From positions 66,926 through 130,925 of the forward strand of contig NPFB01000122.1 of NCBI GenBank assembly GCA_014084085.1: a DNA stretch of 64,000 nt. Direction: 5' to 3'. The stretch comes from Hondaea fermentalgiana. Its lineage: Eukaryota; Sar; Bigyra; Thraustochytrida; Thraustochytriidae. A program made the translations under genes and the position numbers. Of the stretch, positions 29,118-39,743 are shown piece after piece; positions within the stretch are counted from its first letter, which is position 1; each line of letters starts with the position of its first letter. The notes beneath the pieces are model-generated. The model was not told the origin of the DNA. It saw only the letters and a program-made list of their open reading frames with translations, and made no database searches.

Positions 29118-30691
29118 TCATACATTGCCAGTGGAGAGCTTCGCGGGCGCATTGCGCTTGCGTCGAGTGTCCCCCACTTGGAAGATGGTCTGGACGCCGA
29201 AGCAAAAACAGGGCAGGACGAGGAAAGCAACAATTACTGCGAGCGTCATGGGTCGCAGCGTGCATGTGGATTGACGGCCCGAGGGAACCCACCAAATGGT
29301 CAGGCCATAGACATTAAAGCAGACAAACATTGCCGTAAAGAGGCCGATGATTCGGTTCACCCATCGACGCGTGTAGTTCTTGTCGACACTGTAAATGTGA
29401 TCCGATCGACGTGCAAGTTCAATTTGCGTGCAAGATAGACAATAAATAGGTGGGGTCAGAGGGCACATTGACAATGACTTTTCTCAGGCAGCACGGACGT
29501 ACCATATTACCCCGCGATCGTAGGTTGCGACGCAAGCGGCACCGCAGTTGAGGAAAAAGTTGACGCCCAAAAAACACATGAATATACTGCGCGAAGAAAG
29601 GGTGGGCGGCGGTCAGCACGTCGTGAGAAGACTTGGTATTCCCTTTTGCCAGCGCGAGACATTAAAGTACGATTCGCTTCGATTCACAGTTCACTTCACT
29701 TACAACAGGAACTTTTTCTCTCCATCGTTGCATTGCGAAGAGGGACCCTCACTTGTCGAGGTCCTATACAGAGTTGCAATCGTCGCAAACCATGGCGCGT
29801 AACATACGAAAAAAAGACACATCCAGCCTGCCGCAACACGCGAGCATTCGCGCAGATTGATTTCGTGGCGAAAAAAGGTTTTTTGCGAAATGGTGGAGCG
29901 TAAATAATCATTGTCGCGGTCTTTAAGCACGACGGCTGCGAGATTGGAAATGTAACAAGCCGCGTTAGACACTGGTTAGTCATGCAGTCTATTTTCCGGA
30001 CTGTGCTTGCGTCGGAAGCTTTGCATCAAAGAGGCAACGTACCAAACATGGAGTCTTCGAGAACAACGTCCTCCCCGTGGGCGTTGCGAAGTGCCATTTT
30101 CAGCGTTTTGTTGAATCTGCTCACTACTTCAGATGTCCATACCTCGGGATGTTCTTGACGAATCATGTCGGCTGCCTCGACGAGGCCCTTGCGCGCGAAG
30201 TCAAGACGCGCACGACTTGTAGCGCTGTTGACTCTCCACACAGTGAACTCGTCGGCGTACAGTTCGAGATCTTCGATGAGCTCATCGACGGACTCGTGGC
30301 GAAGGTCGATGATGCCCTTTGTTGACATGGACGCAGCGCGGAGCGTGCTTCTTCGAAACATGCCCCCGTCTCGCGTGCGACGCGACGGTGGCACGGCGAT
30401 CATGTCCATGGGCTGCCCTGGGACCGGTGGCGGCGCCGGCATTGGTGATGCCGGATCATCCTCATCACTGCCGCTCCCTAGGCCATCGTCTGCGGGCGGT
30501 GGCACGCTGTACGGCGCATCATCGTTGTCCTCGAGCACCGTCCCTGTCGATGTGCGCGAGACCGCGGAAAGTCTCCGTTCATCGCCCGCGCTGTAGCCGT
30601 CTTCCTCGTCGTCTTGGCCGTGCCTCGTCTGTTGTGCGTTATCGTCTCGCAAGCTCACGCGCACCTCTTCTTCGTCCTCGTACGCGTGCAT
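29118..30691 (-). CDS. Four-exon multi-span membrane protein, unknown function
   Basis: A spliced gene inferred from phase-consistent GT-AG junctions. Exon 1 is 30691-30043, with donor GTACGT. Exon 2 is 29971 to about 29770. Exon 3 is 29586-29503, with donor GTACGT. Exon 4 is 29388-29118, with acceptor TTTACAG and a TGA stop. The exon 2 end at 29770 (GTATAG) keeps the frame; a stronger-looking GTGAGG donor 12 bp downstream would break it, so this junction is uncertain. The model gives 401 residues. Residues 1-120 are acidic and Pro-rich, followed by a soluble helical region (DELIEDLELYADEF ... SRFNKTLKMALRNAHGEDV). Four hydrophobic segments follow: WMCLFFVCYAPWFATIATL, FMCFLGVNFFLNCGAACV, IIGLFTAMFVCFNVYGLTIW and MTLAVIVAFLVLPCFCFGV. 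I do not recognise the family. Confidence 0.6.
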
Positions 30692-31024
30692 CCTCCTCGT
30701 AGCCCTCTGCCGCAGCGCGCCGCCCTTGCGTCTCCCTTGCGTCTCCCGCTCCGCCGCGGCGGCGCCGGGCTCCAGCCGGCCAGCGAGCCAGGCTCTGCGC
30801 TCTCGGCGCACCTCCGCTGCTTCTGCTTCCTCCCCTCCTCCGCCTCCTCCTCCGCCTCCGCCTCCTCCTCCGCCGCCGCGGCTCGGGCTCGCGCGCGGCG
30901 AGCGTGCCCGCGCCGTTCGCGCTCTGCGCGCGCTCGATATGCGTGGCGGATATGCGCGGCGGATATGCCTGGCGCCGCGTCCCTGCTCGGGCGCGCGAGG
31001 ATATGGATGGATGGACGGGCGCAT

Positions 31025-31050
31025 GGAGGGAGGGAGGGAGGGAGGGAGGG
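31025..31050. repeat. (GGGA)n tract beside assembly gap
   Basis: Six to seven GGGA units 47 bp before the N run. Confidence 0.9.
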
Positions 31051-31097
31051 ATGGCGAAGACGCTCGGCGGCCATGGCGGCGCGCGTGCGAGGCGGGG

Positions 31098-31197
31098 NNN
31101 NNNNNNNNNNNNNNNNNNNNNNNNNNNNNNNNNNNNNNNNNNNNNNNNNNNNNNNNNNNNNNNNNNNNNNNNNNNNNNNNNNNNNNNNNNNNNNNNN
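31098..31197. other. Assembly gap (100 N)
   Basis: Exactly 100 unknown bases, the usual placeholder for a gap of unknown size. Translations running through it are meaningless. Confidence 0.99.
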
Positions 31198-31355
31198 CGG
31201 CAGACCCGGATCGAGGCGCGCGCGGAGCAGACCCGGCCTGGCTGCCGCGGCGCACGGCGCAGCGCAGGGGGCTCGCGCGGAAGGGCGGCGCGGGCTGGAG
31301 CGAGCGAGGCGCGGCCAGTCCAAGGGCGAGGAGCAGGCGTATCTTGGCGCACAAG

Positions 31356-32444
31356 ATGGCGCAGCAGAAGCGCGAGGCGCAGGCGGAGGGCGGCGCGGAG
31401 GGCGGCGAGGCGGAGATGGCGGCCGCGGCGGTGCAGCGGCTGGTGGCGAAACGCGCCAAGACCGCGGCGGCCGTGAAGACGGTGGCCATCCTCGGCGGCA
31501 CGCACGGGAACGAGCTGGCCGGCCCCGCGCTCGTGCACTACTTCCAGAGCGAGCCGGCGCTCGTGGCGCGGCCGACCTTTGAGACGCAATGCGTGCTGTC
31601 GAACCTCAAGGCCATCGAGGCCAACAGGAGGTATATCGACACGGACATGAACAGGTGCTTTGACTTTGCGGCGCTCTCGACCTCGGAGAAGACCCCGGAG
31701 GCCGAGCGCAACGCCGAGCAGCAGCGCTCGCTCGAGCTCAACGAGCTGCTCGGGCCCAAGTTCTCCGAGGAGCCCAAGACGGACCTCATTCTCGATCTGC
31801 ACAACACAACGTCCAATACGGGCGTGCTTCTGTGCCTGCACAAGGAAGACAGTTTTGCCCGTGAGCTCGCTGCATACGTGCGGCAGCAAGACAGTCAGGT
31901 ATGTGCGACGTTTTGGCCGCAGGATGATCCTCCGTTTCTGCCGACTGTGTCGCGCAGCGGCATGACCTTTGAAGTCGGTCCTCTGCCGCATTCCACCATG
32001 CGGGCTGCCGTCTTTGAGCACTCCAAGAAGCTCCTCCTGCACGCTCTCGACTATGTCGAGTTGCACAACCAGCATGCAGCCGGTGGTGAGACTGCATCAT
32101 CGCTCGAGCGCATCACGGTCAAGATGCCCGTGGCCGAGCGCGTCGCCGCTGTAGACTACCCGCGAGGTGAGAACAATCGGCTGACGGCCTTTATTCACCC
32201 GGATCTCCAAGGCATTTCGGAGCTTCGCCCGGGCGGCAGCATTTCGCACGGGTCGCCAATCTTTCAGACCGAGGCCGGCGATACCGTCGCGCTCGACGTC
32301 GAGCAGTATGATCTTCCCAAGGACGAGGTCTTTTTCCCCATGTTCGTCAACGAGGCTGCCTACTACGAAAAGGGCGTTGCTTTCTTCCTCACGCGTGTCA
32401 CAGAGCACGAGGTCAGCATCCTCGCCAAGAAGCAGGATGCCTGA
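31356..32444 (+). CDS. Aspartoacylase / succinylglutamate desuccinylase family (AstE/AspA) deacylase
   Basis: A 362-residue zinc carboxypeptidase-fold enzyme expected to hydrolyse an N-acyl amino acid such as N-acetyl-aspartate. The zinc ligands are visible as GGTHGNE (His50, Glu53) and DLHNTT (His149). DTDMNRCF supplies the Asn-Arg substrate-binding pair (Asn99, Arg100). FEVGPLPHS holds Glu206 at the place of the human ASPA general base Glu178. The family's C-terminal beta domain follows, ending near KKQDA. The first ~38 residues are an Ala/Glu/Lys-rich extension absent from human ASPA (313 residues); Met21 is an alternative start. Frames upstream run into the assembly gap, so a longer N-terminus cannot be excluded. 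Substrate (N-acetyl-aspartate versus another acyl amino acid) is not decided by these motifs. Confidence 0.9.
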   Translation: MAQQKREAQAEGGAEGGEAEMAAAAVQRLVAKRAKTAAAVKTVAILGGTHGNELAGPALVHYFQSEPALVARPTFETQCVLSNLKAIEANRRYIDTDMNRCFDFAALSTSEKTPEAERNAEQQRSLELNELLGPKFSEEPKTDLILDLHNTTSNTGVLLCLHKEDSFARELAAYVRQQDSQVCATFWPQDDPPFLPTVSRSGMTFEVGPLPHSTMRAAVFEHSKKLLLHALDYVELHNQHAAGGETASSLERITVKMPVAERVAAVDYPRGENNRLTAFIHPDLQGISELRPGGSISHGSPIFQTEAGDTVALDVEQYDLPKDEVFFPMFVNEAAYYEKGVAFFLTRVTEHEVSILAKKQDA

Positions 32445-32478
32445 AGTTCCAAAGAATACAAGAGGGAGAAAAAGTGGA

Positions 32479-32479
<1 letters not shown>

Positions 32480-32521
<42 letters not shown>
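32480..32521. repeat. (GAAA)n microsatellite
   Basis: About ten perfect units in the 3' flank of the aspartoacylase-type gene. Confidence 0.93.
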
Positions 32522-32522
<1 letters not shown>

Positions 32523-32582
32523 TCAGACCGGCGGCCAAGGCGGCCAAGGCGGCAGCCAGCGAGGTAAGGCGTCGGCTAGCTA

Positions 32583-32584
<2 letters not shown>

Positions 32585-32637
<53 letters not shown>
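32585..32637. repeat. (CAGC)n microsatellite
   Basis: About thirteen perfect CAGC units. Confidence 0.95.
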
Positions 32638-34429
32638 GGAATTCTGGTCCTTCCCGAGGTTAGGTCTCGGGTGGCGCGGCGTTTTGGCAGAAAAAAATAT
32701 AACATGGAATAAGATACGTTTTTTTCGTTTCGTCTCCCTTAAAATTAAAATTGATGTCTTGCCTGGCTGCTTGCCTTGGTTGCTGGCTGCGCGTTGGGAG
32801 AAAAAGCACAACCACGACCTCCTTTCCTGATATCGCAGGGACCCTTCATCTTCCTCTCGCGGCTGAATGCCGCGCCAAGTCGTATGCCGTGCGAGATCCT
32901 CACTCGTGAGGCGCAGGCAGCGTGGCTACGGCAACCTGGACTCGCAACCTACTCTTGCTTTCGAGTCCTTGCGCGCTCCCACCATCCACCATCATCATCA
33001 TCGTGAAGCCTCAACTCATTTCGCGCGTGCGCTCGCATCGTGTCGTGGCGTGGCAGCCACGCCTAGCTGGCTGCACCAGCCATCCACCACGACCGGCATG
33101 GCAACAACAAATCGCAACCCAACGCAACCGCGAAGAGTCCCAACCTACAGAAGTAGTAGCACTGCATCTTTTTCTATTACGTTGCCAATCCAGTGCAAGC
33201 CACACAACACAAGCAACTTGAGTTGCTTGCCTTCTTTCTCTTGCAACTGCGATCGCCCGACGGCCCGCCTGCGTCGATTGGCCGATCGACCCGTGGCGAG
33301 AGATCGGAGTCGAACGGATGCACGAACGGATGCACGAGCAGGAGATTGATGGCAACATTAGATACGAAAGACAGCGCGCCGTGCAGGTTGTTTGCCGTGA
33401 AAGACAAGCAGGGCCAAACTCTCCTTCCGTCGCCCGCCGCAATCAGGCCGCGCCGCTCTGCACCGGCAGCAGCCTGTGCGCGGCGGACATCATGCAAGCT
33501 GCAGCTGCAGCCGACCAACTGCAAGCAAGGAGCGCGGCGTGAGTGGCGACCGCGCGCGGCGAGTGCTGCAGGAAGGAAGCGGCACGGCGAAACGAGCGCG
33601 GGCCCCGCGTCTCGTCCACTACGGCGCAGCGTATCTGTCTACTTGTCCGCTCCCTTTGTTTCATTTTGTTTCACTTTATTTCACTTCCGGGCCGGGGTCA
33701 GCCTCGCGGCACTGCAAAGTGGACTCGCCAGCGCAACGGCGGCTGCGGGGAATATCCGCGCCTCTGCGCCGCGGTAACTCCCGATACTCTCCGCGGCGCT
33801 AGCAGGGGCCAGCCGATCCTTTTGGCAAAAGCTGCGGGGGGAGTAAGAGTACGAAGATTGACAGTGGGGTAGGGGGAGGGAATAGAAATTTCTCAGGGCA
33901 GCGGCACTGGGACGAAGCTCAGAAGTGGAGGTGGGCACCACTGCCACAGCTGGGAGGAGGAGTAGAGCGGTGATGGCGAAGGAAAAAGGGAAATCCCTCT
34001 GGAGCGGGGCGTGAATCCAAAAATCCAAATTCAAATTCAAATCCAAATCCAAATCGAAGCGAAGCTTCATCGCGTACGTTGCATTCATTCGCTCGCTTCG
34101 GCCCGCGACCACGAGCACGCCCGCGTCTGCACGCCGACGCTCGCTGGCGCCCCACCCGCGACTAGCTCACGATCTCCGCGTCGCGCCGTGGCGGCGAGCT
34201 GCGCCGTTCCCGGACCCAAGGCAACTGTCAATCGTTCACGCATCGATCGGCCGGAGAGTTTGCTCAGCCAGCTAGCTTCGGGCGACCCGAGCCACTTTGG
34301 CTTGGCATCTGCACTCTCCGACCGATCGATCGACGGATCGATCGATAGATAGACGGGCAGACGGACAGAGACGCGGCAAAGCGTTTGCGCGCTTGCTCGC
34401 CCACGCACGAGAGTCGTAACCCACGATCC

Positions 34430-34492
34430 AACCAACCAACCGACCGACCGACCGACCAACTGATTGACTGATTGACTGACTGACTGACTGAA
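34430..34492. repeat. (AACC), (GACC) and (GACT) repeats in the protease 5' leader
   Basis: Tetranucleotide tracts that drift from AACC through GACC to GACT/GATT, ending about 50 bp before the start codon. Confidence 0.88.
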
Positions 34493-34541
34493 TACGTTGA
34501 CGACGCATAGATAGAAAGAAGCCACGTAAAGAACAGGCAAG

Positions 34542-35990
34542 ATGCGCACGCTCGCAGCACTGACGGTGGCGGCCGGCCTCGTGGCCACGGCCCAGGGCAA
34601 GGTCTCGTTCGAGATGTGCTCTGACGCCCTCAATGACTTTGGCATTGAGGACGTGATCCTCCCCGAGTTCGCCGTCGCCGGCGAAAAGATCGCCGTTGAA
34701 CTCGTGCAGCGCCCCAACCGGGCCATCGGCAAGGGCCACGTGCGCGTCGAGGTCGACGTCGAGGGCGTCAAGGTTGCGCATGAGACGTACGAGCTCTGCG
34801 AGGTCGCCGAGTGCCACATGAGCGCCCACACCCTTGGCAAGAGCATGATCTGGCTCAGCCTGCCCCAGGCCATGCCCGCCGGTTTTGAGACCAGCATCAA
34901 GGTTATTGTCAACGACCACAACGGCGCCCAGCTCTCGTGCATTGACGTGAGCGGCGTCCAGGTGCAAAAGCCCAGCAACAACGGCGGCAAGGTGCTCCGC
35001 GCCACGGCCGAGGGCGACAAGGAATTGAGCCTTTCGCGCAACGAGCTCGAGTTCCTCTTTGACAAGTGGGCTCGCGAGTTCGGCCACAAGTTCTCTGTCG
35101 CGGAGACGGTCAAGCACATGCGCACGTTTGCCGAGAACCTCGAGCAGATTGCCCTCCACAACAAGGCTGGCCACTCGTTCACGCTCGGTCTCAACGAGTT
35201 TGCGCACCTTTCTCAGGAGGAGTTCGCCGCGACCCACTTTGGCTTCAAGGGCGGCGAGACCCCGGAGCTGACCGTGGACCGCGAGTTCTACCAGCTCGAC
35301 GTCTCGACGGGCGCGCTCACGGATCTCCCGGAGGAGGTTGACTGGTCCAAGAAGGGCGCCGTGACCCCCGTCAAGAACCAGGGATCGTGCGGCAGCTGCT
35401 GGAGTTTCTCGACCACGGGTGCTCTCGAGGGTGCCTACTACCTCAAGACCGGCAAGCTGGTGTCCTTTTCCGAGCAGGAGCTCGTGAACTGCGACCACGT
35501 CGACCAGGGCTGCAACGGTGGTCTCATGGACAACGCTTTCCGCTGGATCATCGAGAACGGAGGTCTCTGCAGCGAGGAGGACTACCCTTACAAGTCGGGC
35601 TCGGGCTTTGCGCCGCGCACGTGCAAGGTCGACTCGTGCTCCACCGTTGAAGGCAGCGCCCCTCAGAGCTTTGTCGACGTCAAGCACTCGGAGATGAGCC
35701 TCGAGGAGGCCGTGGCGCAGCAGCCTGTCGCCATTGCTATTGAGGCGGACCAGCTCGCGTTCCAGTTCTACCGCAAGGGTGTCCTCGTTGGCAGCTGCGG
35801 CTCGCGTCTCGACCATGGTGTCCTCGCGGTCGGCTACGGCACCTGGACCGACGGCAAGAAGTACTGGAAGGTCAAGAACTCGTGGGGTGGCACTTGGGGC
35901 ATGAACGGCTACATTCTCATCCAGCGCGGAAAGCACGTGCGTGGCGGTGAGTGCGGCCTGCTCCTCAGTGCCTCGTACCCGGTGCTCTAA
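34542..35990 (+). CDS. Secreted or lysosomal papain-like cysteine protease with N-terminal ML domain
   Basis: A 482-residue prepro-protease. Residues 1-19 are a signal peptide ([19 protein letters not shown]). Residues ~20-150 resemble an MD-2/NPC2 lipid-recognition (ML) domain, with the pattern FEMC ... IEDVILPE ... [11 protein letters not shown] ... [14 protein letters not shown] ... [16 protein letters not shown] ... [11 protein letters not shown] and paired cysteines. An I29 inhibitor propeptide follows (~170-240, [15 protein letters not shown] to [14 protein letters not shown]). The C1A catalytic domain starts near [13 protein letters not shown]. It contains Gln280 and Cys286 ([12 protein letters not shown]), His425 ([11 protein letters not shown]) and Asn446 ([10 protein letters not shown]), so the full catalytic set is present. 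ML-papain combinations are known to me from oomycetes; the ML-first order here is notable. It is intronless and converges on ALKBH6. Confidence 0.88.
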   Translation: MRTLAALTVAAGLVATAQGKVSFEMCSDALNDFGIEDVILPEFAVAGEKIAVELVQRPNRAIGKGHVRVEVDVEGVKVAHETYELCEVAECHMSAHTLGKSMIWLSLPQAMPAGFETSIKVIVNDHNGAQLSCIDVSGVQVQKPSNNGGKVLRATAEGDKELSLSRNELEFLFDKWAREFGHKFSVAETVKHMRTFAENLEQIALHNKAGHSFTLGLNEFAHLSQEEFAATHFGFKGGETPELTVDREFYQLDVSTGALTDLPEEVDWSKKGAVTPVKNQGSCGSCWSFSTTGALEGAYYLKTGKLVSFSEQELVNCDHVDQGCNGGLMDNAFRWIIENGGLCSEEDYPYKSGSGFAPRTCKVDSCSTVEGSAPQSFVDVKHSEMSLEEAVAQQPVAIAIEADQLAFQFYRKGVLVGSCGSRLDHGVLAVGYGTWTDGKKYWKVKNSWGGTWGMNGYILIQRGKHVRGGECGLLLSASYPVL

Positions 35991-36494
35991 GTAGTTGAGT
36001 AGTGTATATCCTGGCGGTCTCGATTTGCAAAAACAACATGTATAGGCTGCTCATGCAGACAATCGTACTGCTTTATACGCATATGCGCTGTCAATCCTAG
36101 GGTGTCGGCGCCTCTTTTTGTGCATGCCTTGCTTGACCTGGCTGGTTGTAGTTCTTGAGGCACGAAAAAAGTATTTTTCTCACTATTTTTAGAACGATTG
36201 ATTGAGACTTGAAACAGATGCGAAATTGAAAATCAAGCAGAGGAAGCTTTCGTCGTTTCTCCTCATTTCCCTTTCCGCGCGCGCTACTCTTTTGTTCCTT
36301 GTCTTGTACGAACGATTTTTTTCAGAATAGGCCTACACACCATGCGTTGAAAGGAAATTCACTCAAGTTTTGGATCGTCTTGCCGCTAGCTAGCATTCCG
36401 CGCGCAGAACGCACACTGACAGCAACATTACATACATTGGGAAGGATCGCTACCGCTCAGTTGCCGTCACAAAGGGATGGGTTTATTGGCGGTG
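35991..36494. other. Convergent 3' region between protease and ALKBH6
   Basis: AT-richer shared 3' flank of about 500 bp. No gene or strong repeat seen. Confidence 0.6.
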
Positions 36495-37352
36495 TTACTT
36501 CGGACTTGGCGCAACGACTTCCGTCCGCATGGTGATAGAGACTCGCGTCGTGCGAGGAATGCGATCACCGACGCTAGCTTGTGCGGCTTCAATGTTTGCA
36601 ACATCTGCGCTGACGACCTCTTCAAGCAATGCAGGGACACTATGAAGAGCCTCCCTGTAGGCGTCTGCGGCAAAGACCACGAGACTTCTCGGTTGGAGAA
36701 GCAGCGTTGCCAGTTCACGAGCTTCACGCACGCCAATTTCGTCAGTGAGCAATCGTTCTGTAAAGCGGAAGGTAGCCGGGCTTCCCAGAGAGATACAAGC
36801 AACAAGGCTGTGATAGACGGGGCCATCGGTATGTCCGAGGATCCCCTGCCCCGGTTCGTACTCGTTGAGAAGCGCATGATTTGGACGCTGTGCAGGCGAA
36901 AAGATACCAGCTTGGACGAGACTCGAGGCCAAGGTATCAAGCCAAGGTGGCATCTCGGGCTCGCGATAACATTGCAGACGACGAGAGCGAATATCTTTCC
37001 AGCTGGCTGCTTTGCTGTATGTTTGTTCAAGCATATCGTCATGCTCCTCTACAGTGCAAAAGTTGGGAATGTACCAGACATCACGCAGGCCCGAGGCTGC
37101 GTGAACGCGAAAGGCCTCGAGACCATCTCGCGCTAGGACGGCATTTGTCGCGCCAGCTAGCACCGTATGCTTGAAAGGCGGAAAGTCTATTGGTACGGTC
37201 TCTGTTGGCTTTGGGTCGGCGGCGGCTCTCTCCTCTTTTGATTTGCTTGCAGCTGTCACTTCTACAGCGCGATCGCTCACCTTGCTTGAGCCGGCAGCGG
37301 CGACAAGACCGGCTTTGCGTCTCTCCTCACGAAGCATGGCCATAAAGTCCAT
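36495..37352 (-). CDS. ALKBH6: AlkB homologue 6-like 2-oxoglutarate/Fe(II) dioxygenase
   Basis: A 285-residue oxygenase of the AlkB superfamily. The match to ALKBH6 is clear in RDVWYIPNFCTVEEHDDML, LQCYREPEMPPWLDTLASSL, NHALLNEYEPGQGILGHTDG, PVYHSLVACISLGSPATFRF and LLLQPRSLVVF. The iron ligands are His174 and Asp176 (HTDG) and His237 (EALHSVP). Arg270 in TTRVSITMR is the 2-oxoglutarate salt-bridge arginine. The start at 37352 (MDFMAMLREERRKAG) is favoured over an in-frame start at 37481, which would add 43 residues with no conserved content. ALKBH6 has been linked to nucleic acid repair or modification, but its substrate is poorly defined. Residues ~10-60 are a low-complexity linker. Confidence 0.9.
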   Translation of the reverse strand: MDFMAMLREERRKAGLVAAAGSSKVSDRAVEVTAASKSKEERAAADPKPTETVPIDFPPFKHTVLAGATNAVLARDGLEAFRVHAASGLRDVWYIPNFCTVEEHDDMLEQTYSKAASWKDIRSRRLQCYREPEMPPWLDTLASSLVQAGIFSPAQRPNHALLNEYEPGQGILGHTDGPVYHSLVACISLGSPATFRFTERLLTDEIGVREARELATLLLQPRSLVVFAADAYREALHSVPALLEEVVSADVANIEAAQASVGDRIPRTTRVSITMRTEVVAPSPK

Positions 37353-37848
37353 GGCGCCAAACACGCGCACGACGTTTTGCGCGTCGGGTGAAGAGTACCA
37401 GACGAGGCAAGCGCACGCGTGAGTGTGCTGTGCGCAAGAGATCACGGGTCGCTTGAGCCGTTGTTGCTGTGGCTGCGCCAAAGTTTTGCTTCTTCTTGTT
37501 CTTGTTCTTGTTCTTCTTCTGATTCTTGGCCAAATGAGACTTGACTTGCACCAGGTGCGAAAAAGGCAGGTCAGGTTTCAAGCTTGACATCGACTGATGG
37601 TGGCACAACCTGCCACTGAAAGAGTGGATGCTCAATCAAGCCCAAGGAGAAGAATCAATAAAGTAAAAAGGAAAGAGCTTTCGTTCTTGTTTGTTTAGTT
37701 TGTTTGATAAATCAATCAGGCAGGTGTTAAAAAGACGGATCAAGGTGGCGAGAAAGAGCGTAATCCGCATCCTAGGCAGCAGTCGATCAGTCCCAGGCGC
37801 TTCATGCATTCATGTATCACTCAGAGAAGGCGGTCGCATTGCAAAGCC
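37353..37848. other. Region between ALKBH6 start and alanine aminotransferase stop
   Basis: Both genes read minus. The interval contains a (TTGTTC)n run near 37493-37518, which lies in the ALKBH6 leader, and AT-rich DNA near 37660-37730 likely to be the aminotransferase 3' UTR. Confidence 0.5.
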
Positions 37849-39483
37849 TTAGTTCTGCTTCGTGAGCTCGAGATGGTGCTCGCGGAAACGATGCATGGCA
37901 TTCTCAAGGGACTCCTCGTCAGGAAGAATGGTGAGACGAAGGTGGAAAGTGCCGTCGACCTGGTTGAAGCCGCTGCCAGGAACAGCGCAGATGCCAGTGT
38001 TGCGAAGGAGAGACAGCGCGTAGGCAGTATCGGGAGCCTTGCCTTCGCGACGCGCATTTTCTACAAATTCGGCAGGGAGCTCAATGGAGGGGAAAGCGTA
38101 CATGGCGCCGCTCAGAGGCTGGCAAGAAACACCGGGGATGTCGTTAAGGAAGCGCTCCATCATGAGAGCCTTCTTTTGCATGCTGCCGAGAATCGCGTCG
38201 CGCTCGTTAAAGAATGCGTCCCGCGAGGGGCCGGGGGCAGGAGGGCGTACCATGAGGTCGGTCATGACCTGGCCGTCAGTGTTGGAGCAGAGACCTGATG
38301 AGGCAAGCTTGACAATCTGCGCGTGCACGTCCTCGTCAAAGTTGCACAGCTCCATGTAGCCGCCACGGCGACCGCATTCGCCAATGAAGCCCTTGCTCGT
38401 AGAGTGGAAGGATGCGAGTTCAATGGGAAGGCCGAGATCCTCGACCACAGACTTTACAGAGATGAAGGGGCGGTCTTCGGTGTAAATGTTCTCCTGGTAC
38501 ACCTCATCAGCGAGAAGGACAAGCTTGTTCTTGTAGCAGAATCGCACAACGTTGCAGAGGTCGTCGTACGAAAGCACGCTGCCGGTGGGGTTACCGGGGT
38601 TGATGAGCACCATTGCGCGGGGCTCGTTACCCTTGGCAACAGAGTCCTCGTAGGTCCGGTTGAGTTCCTCCGTGGTAAGTGCCCATTGCTTGCTCTCGTC
38701 GAGGTAGTATCCCTCGGCCTGGCCATTAAAGAGCGCAATGAGCGCAGAGTAGATGGGGTACTGGGGTACTGGTGTAAGGATGGCGTGTGATGGATCGGCA
38801 ATGAGGGCAGTGAGGAGCATCTGAATGCCAGAAGATGCGCCGTTTGTGAGAAAGATGTTGTCCGGATCACACGGGTAGCCGTCGCGGTCCTCGATGAACT
38901 GTGCGACGTTCTTGCGGACAAGCTCCGTACCCTGGCTGTCCGTGTATGCGCCAGAGCCTCCGGGCATGTTGGCAACGAGTTCTTCTGCGCGTTCGATTTC
39001 AGCCTCGGTAAAGAGCTTGCTGAGGTTCTCGCGATGCTCAGGGGCAAGAAGACTCGGGCTGTCGACGAGTGCGAGGACTTGGCGGTAAAAGGTGATGGGC
39101 GGGGTGCCTACTGCCTGAGGGTTGCCAATGTTGCAGAGGAGAACCTTGTCAAACGGGTACTTTTTGGAGCCCTGGCTGAGCTCCTTTTGGATCTTGCCTG
39201 CGGCGATGGGGACTTCTCCGCGAACGGCGTACTCCATCTTACGGAGGTGCTCGTTCATGGTGTCGAGACGAAGTGTCGGGTTGGCGACGGCGTGCGCCTT
39301 GGTCGCGGCGGCGGCGAAGGAGCTGGCGGGCGCCACGTTTCCGGGGCGGCGCGCCTTGCCAAGGGTCTGGACCGGGCTTGCGCCAGGTCCCTGGGTCCGC
39401 GTTGCGAAGCGTCTGGCGGCGTTGCGCGCGAGGCCCGCGCGCTCTCGCCTTCCGGCCACCCGCATGGTCCAGACGGCGGTCAT
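37849..39483 (-). CDS. Alanine aminotransferase, probably mitochondrial
   Basis: A 544-residue PLP enzyme converting alanine and 2-oxoglutarate to pyruvate and glutamate. The N-terminus (MTAVWTMRVAGRRERAGLARNAARRFATR) is Arg-rich and lacks acidic residues until ~residue 14, as in mitochondrial leaders. The catalytic region starts at LDTMNEHLRKMEYAVRGEVP and shows family-specific segments: CNIGNPQAVGTPPITFYRQV, LTNGASSGIQMLL, LINPGNPTGSVLSYDDL and LADEVYQENIY. The PLP Lys is Lys364 in SFHSTSKGFIGECGRRGG, the stretch that most clearly marks alanine aminotransferase. The end (FREHHLELTKQN) matches the family's usual C-terminus. Intronless. Confidence 0.94.
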   Translation of the reverse strand: MTAVWTMRVAGRRERAGLARNAARRFATRTQGPGASPVQTLGKARRPGNVAPASSFAAAATKAHAVANPTLRLDTMNEHLRKMEYAVRGEVPIAAGKIQKELSQGSKKYPFDKVLLCNIGNPQAVGTPPITFYRQVLALVDSPSLLAPEHRENLSKLFTEAEIERAEELVANMPGGSGAYTDSQGTELVRKNVAQFIEDRDGYPCDPDNIFLTNGASSGIQMLLTALIADPSHAILTPVPQYPIYSALIALFNGQAEGYYLDESKQWALTTEELNRTYEDSVAKGNEPRAMVLINPGNPTGSVLSYDDLCNVVRFCYKNKLVLLADEVYQENIYTEDRPFISVKSVVEDLGLPIELASFHSTSKGFIGECGRRGGYMELCNFDEDVHAQIVKLASSGLCSNTDGQVMTDLMVRPPAPGPSRDAFFNERDAILGSMQKKALMMERFLNDIPGVSCQPLSGAMYAFPSIELPAEFVENARREGKAPDTAYALSLLRNTGICAVPGSGFNQVDGTFHLRLTILPDEESLENAMHRFREHHLELTKQN

Positions 39484-39743
39484 TCTCGCTTCGCTTCGCG
39501 TCGCTCTTTAGCTTTCTTCTCCTCGCTCGCTTGCAGGCTTGCTTGCCCACCTGCTCGTCCGCTCGCTCGCTCGCTTCGCTGCTGCTTTGCTGCTGCCGCT
39601 GGCGGCTTCCTGGCTCAGGGGCTTCCTCCTGGCGCTGGCGAGGCCCGTCCGTGAGCGTCTGGGAGGCGTTTGAAACCCAATCACCCGCGGACTTTCCTCC
39701 CTCCCGCACAGAACTCGCTGGTTTTCCTCGCGCACGCGCGTAG

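Larger units (their letters stand above)
30692..31355. promoter_or_regulatory. Divergent promoter region interrupted by an assembly gap
   Basis: GC-rich DNA between the membrane protein start (30691) and the aspartoacylase-type start (31356). It contains GCCTCC/CTCCGC purine-pyrimidine repeats (30830-30880), a (GGGA)n run at 31025-31050 and the 100-N gap at 31098-31197. The true length is unknown. Confidence 0.5.
32445..34541. other. Repeat-rich intergenic region (2.1 kb)
   Basis: Between two plus-strand genes. It holds a (GAAA)n tract (32480-32521), a (CAGC)n tract (32585-32637), an (AAATCC)-like tract (34020-34055) and GACC/GACT repeats just before the protease gene. No domain was recognised in the short open frames. 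Confidence 0.6.

Noticed and set aside
30614..32075. Frames running through the 100-N gap, including upstream extension of the aspartoacylase-type gene
   Set aside because: The unknown bases make the frame arbitrary, and the flanking translation is compositionally biased.
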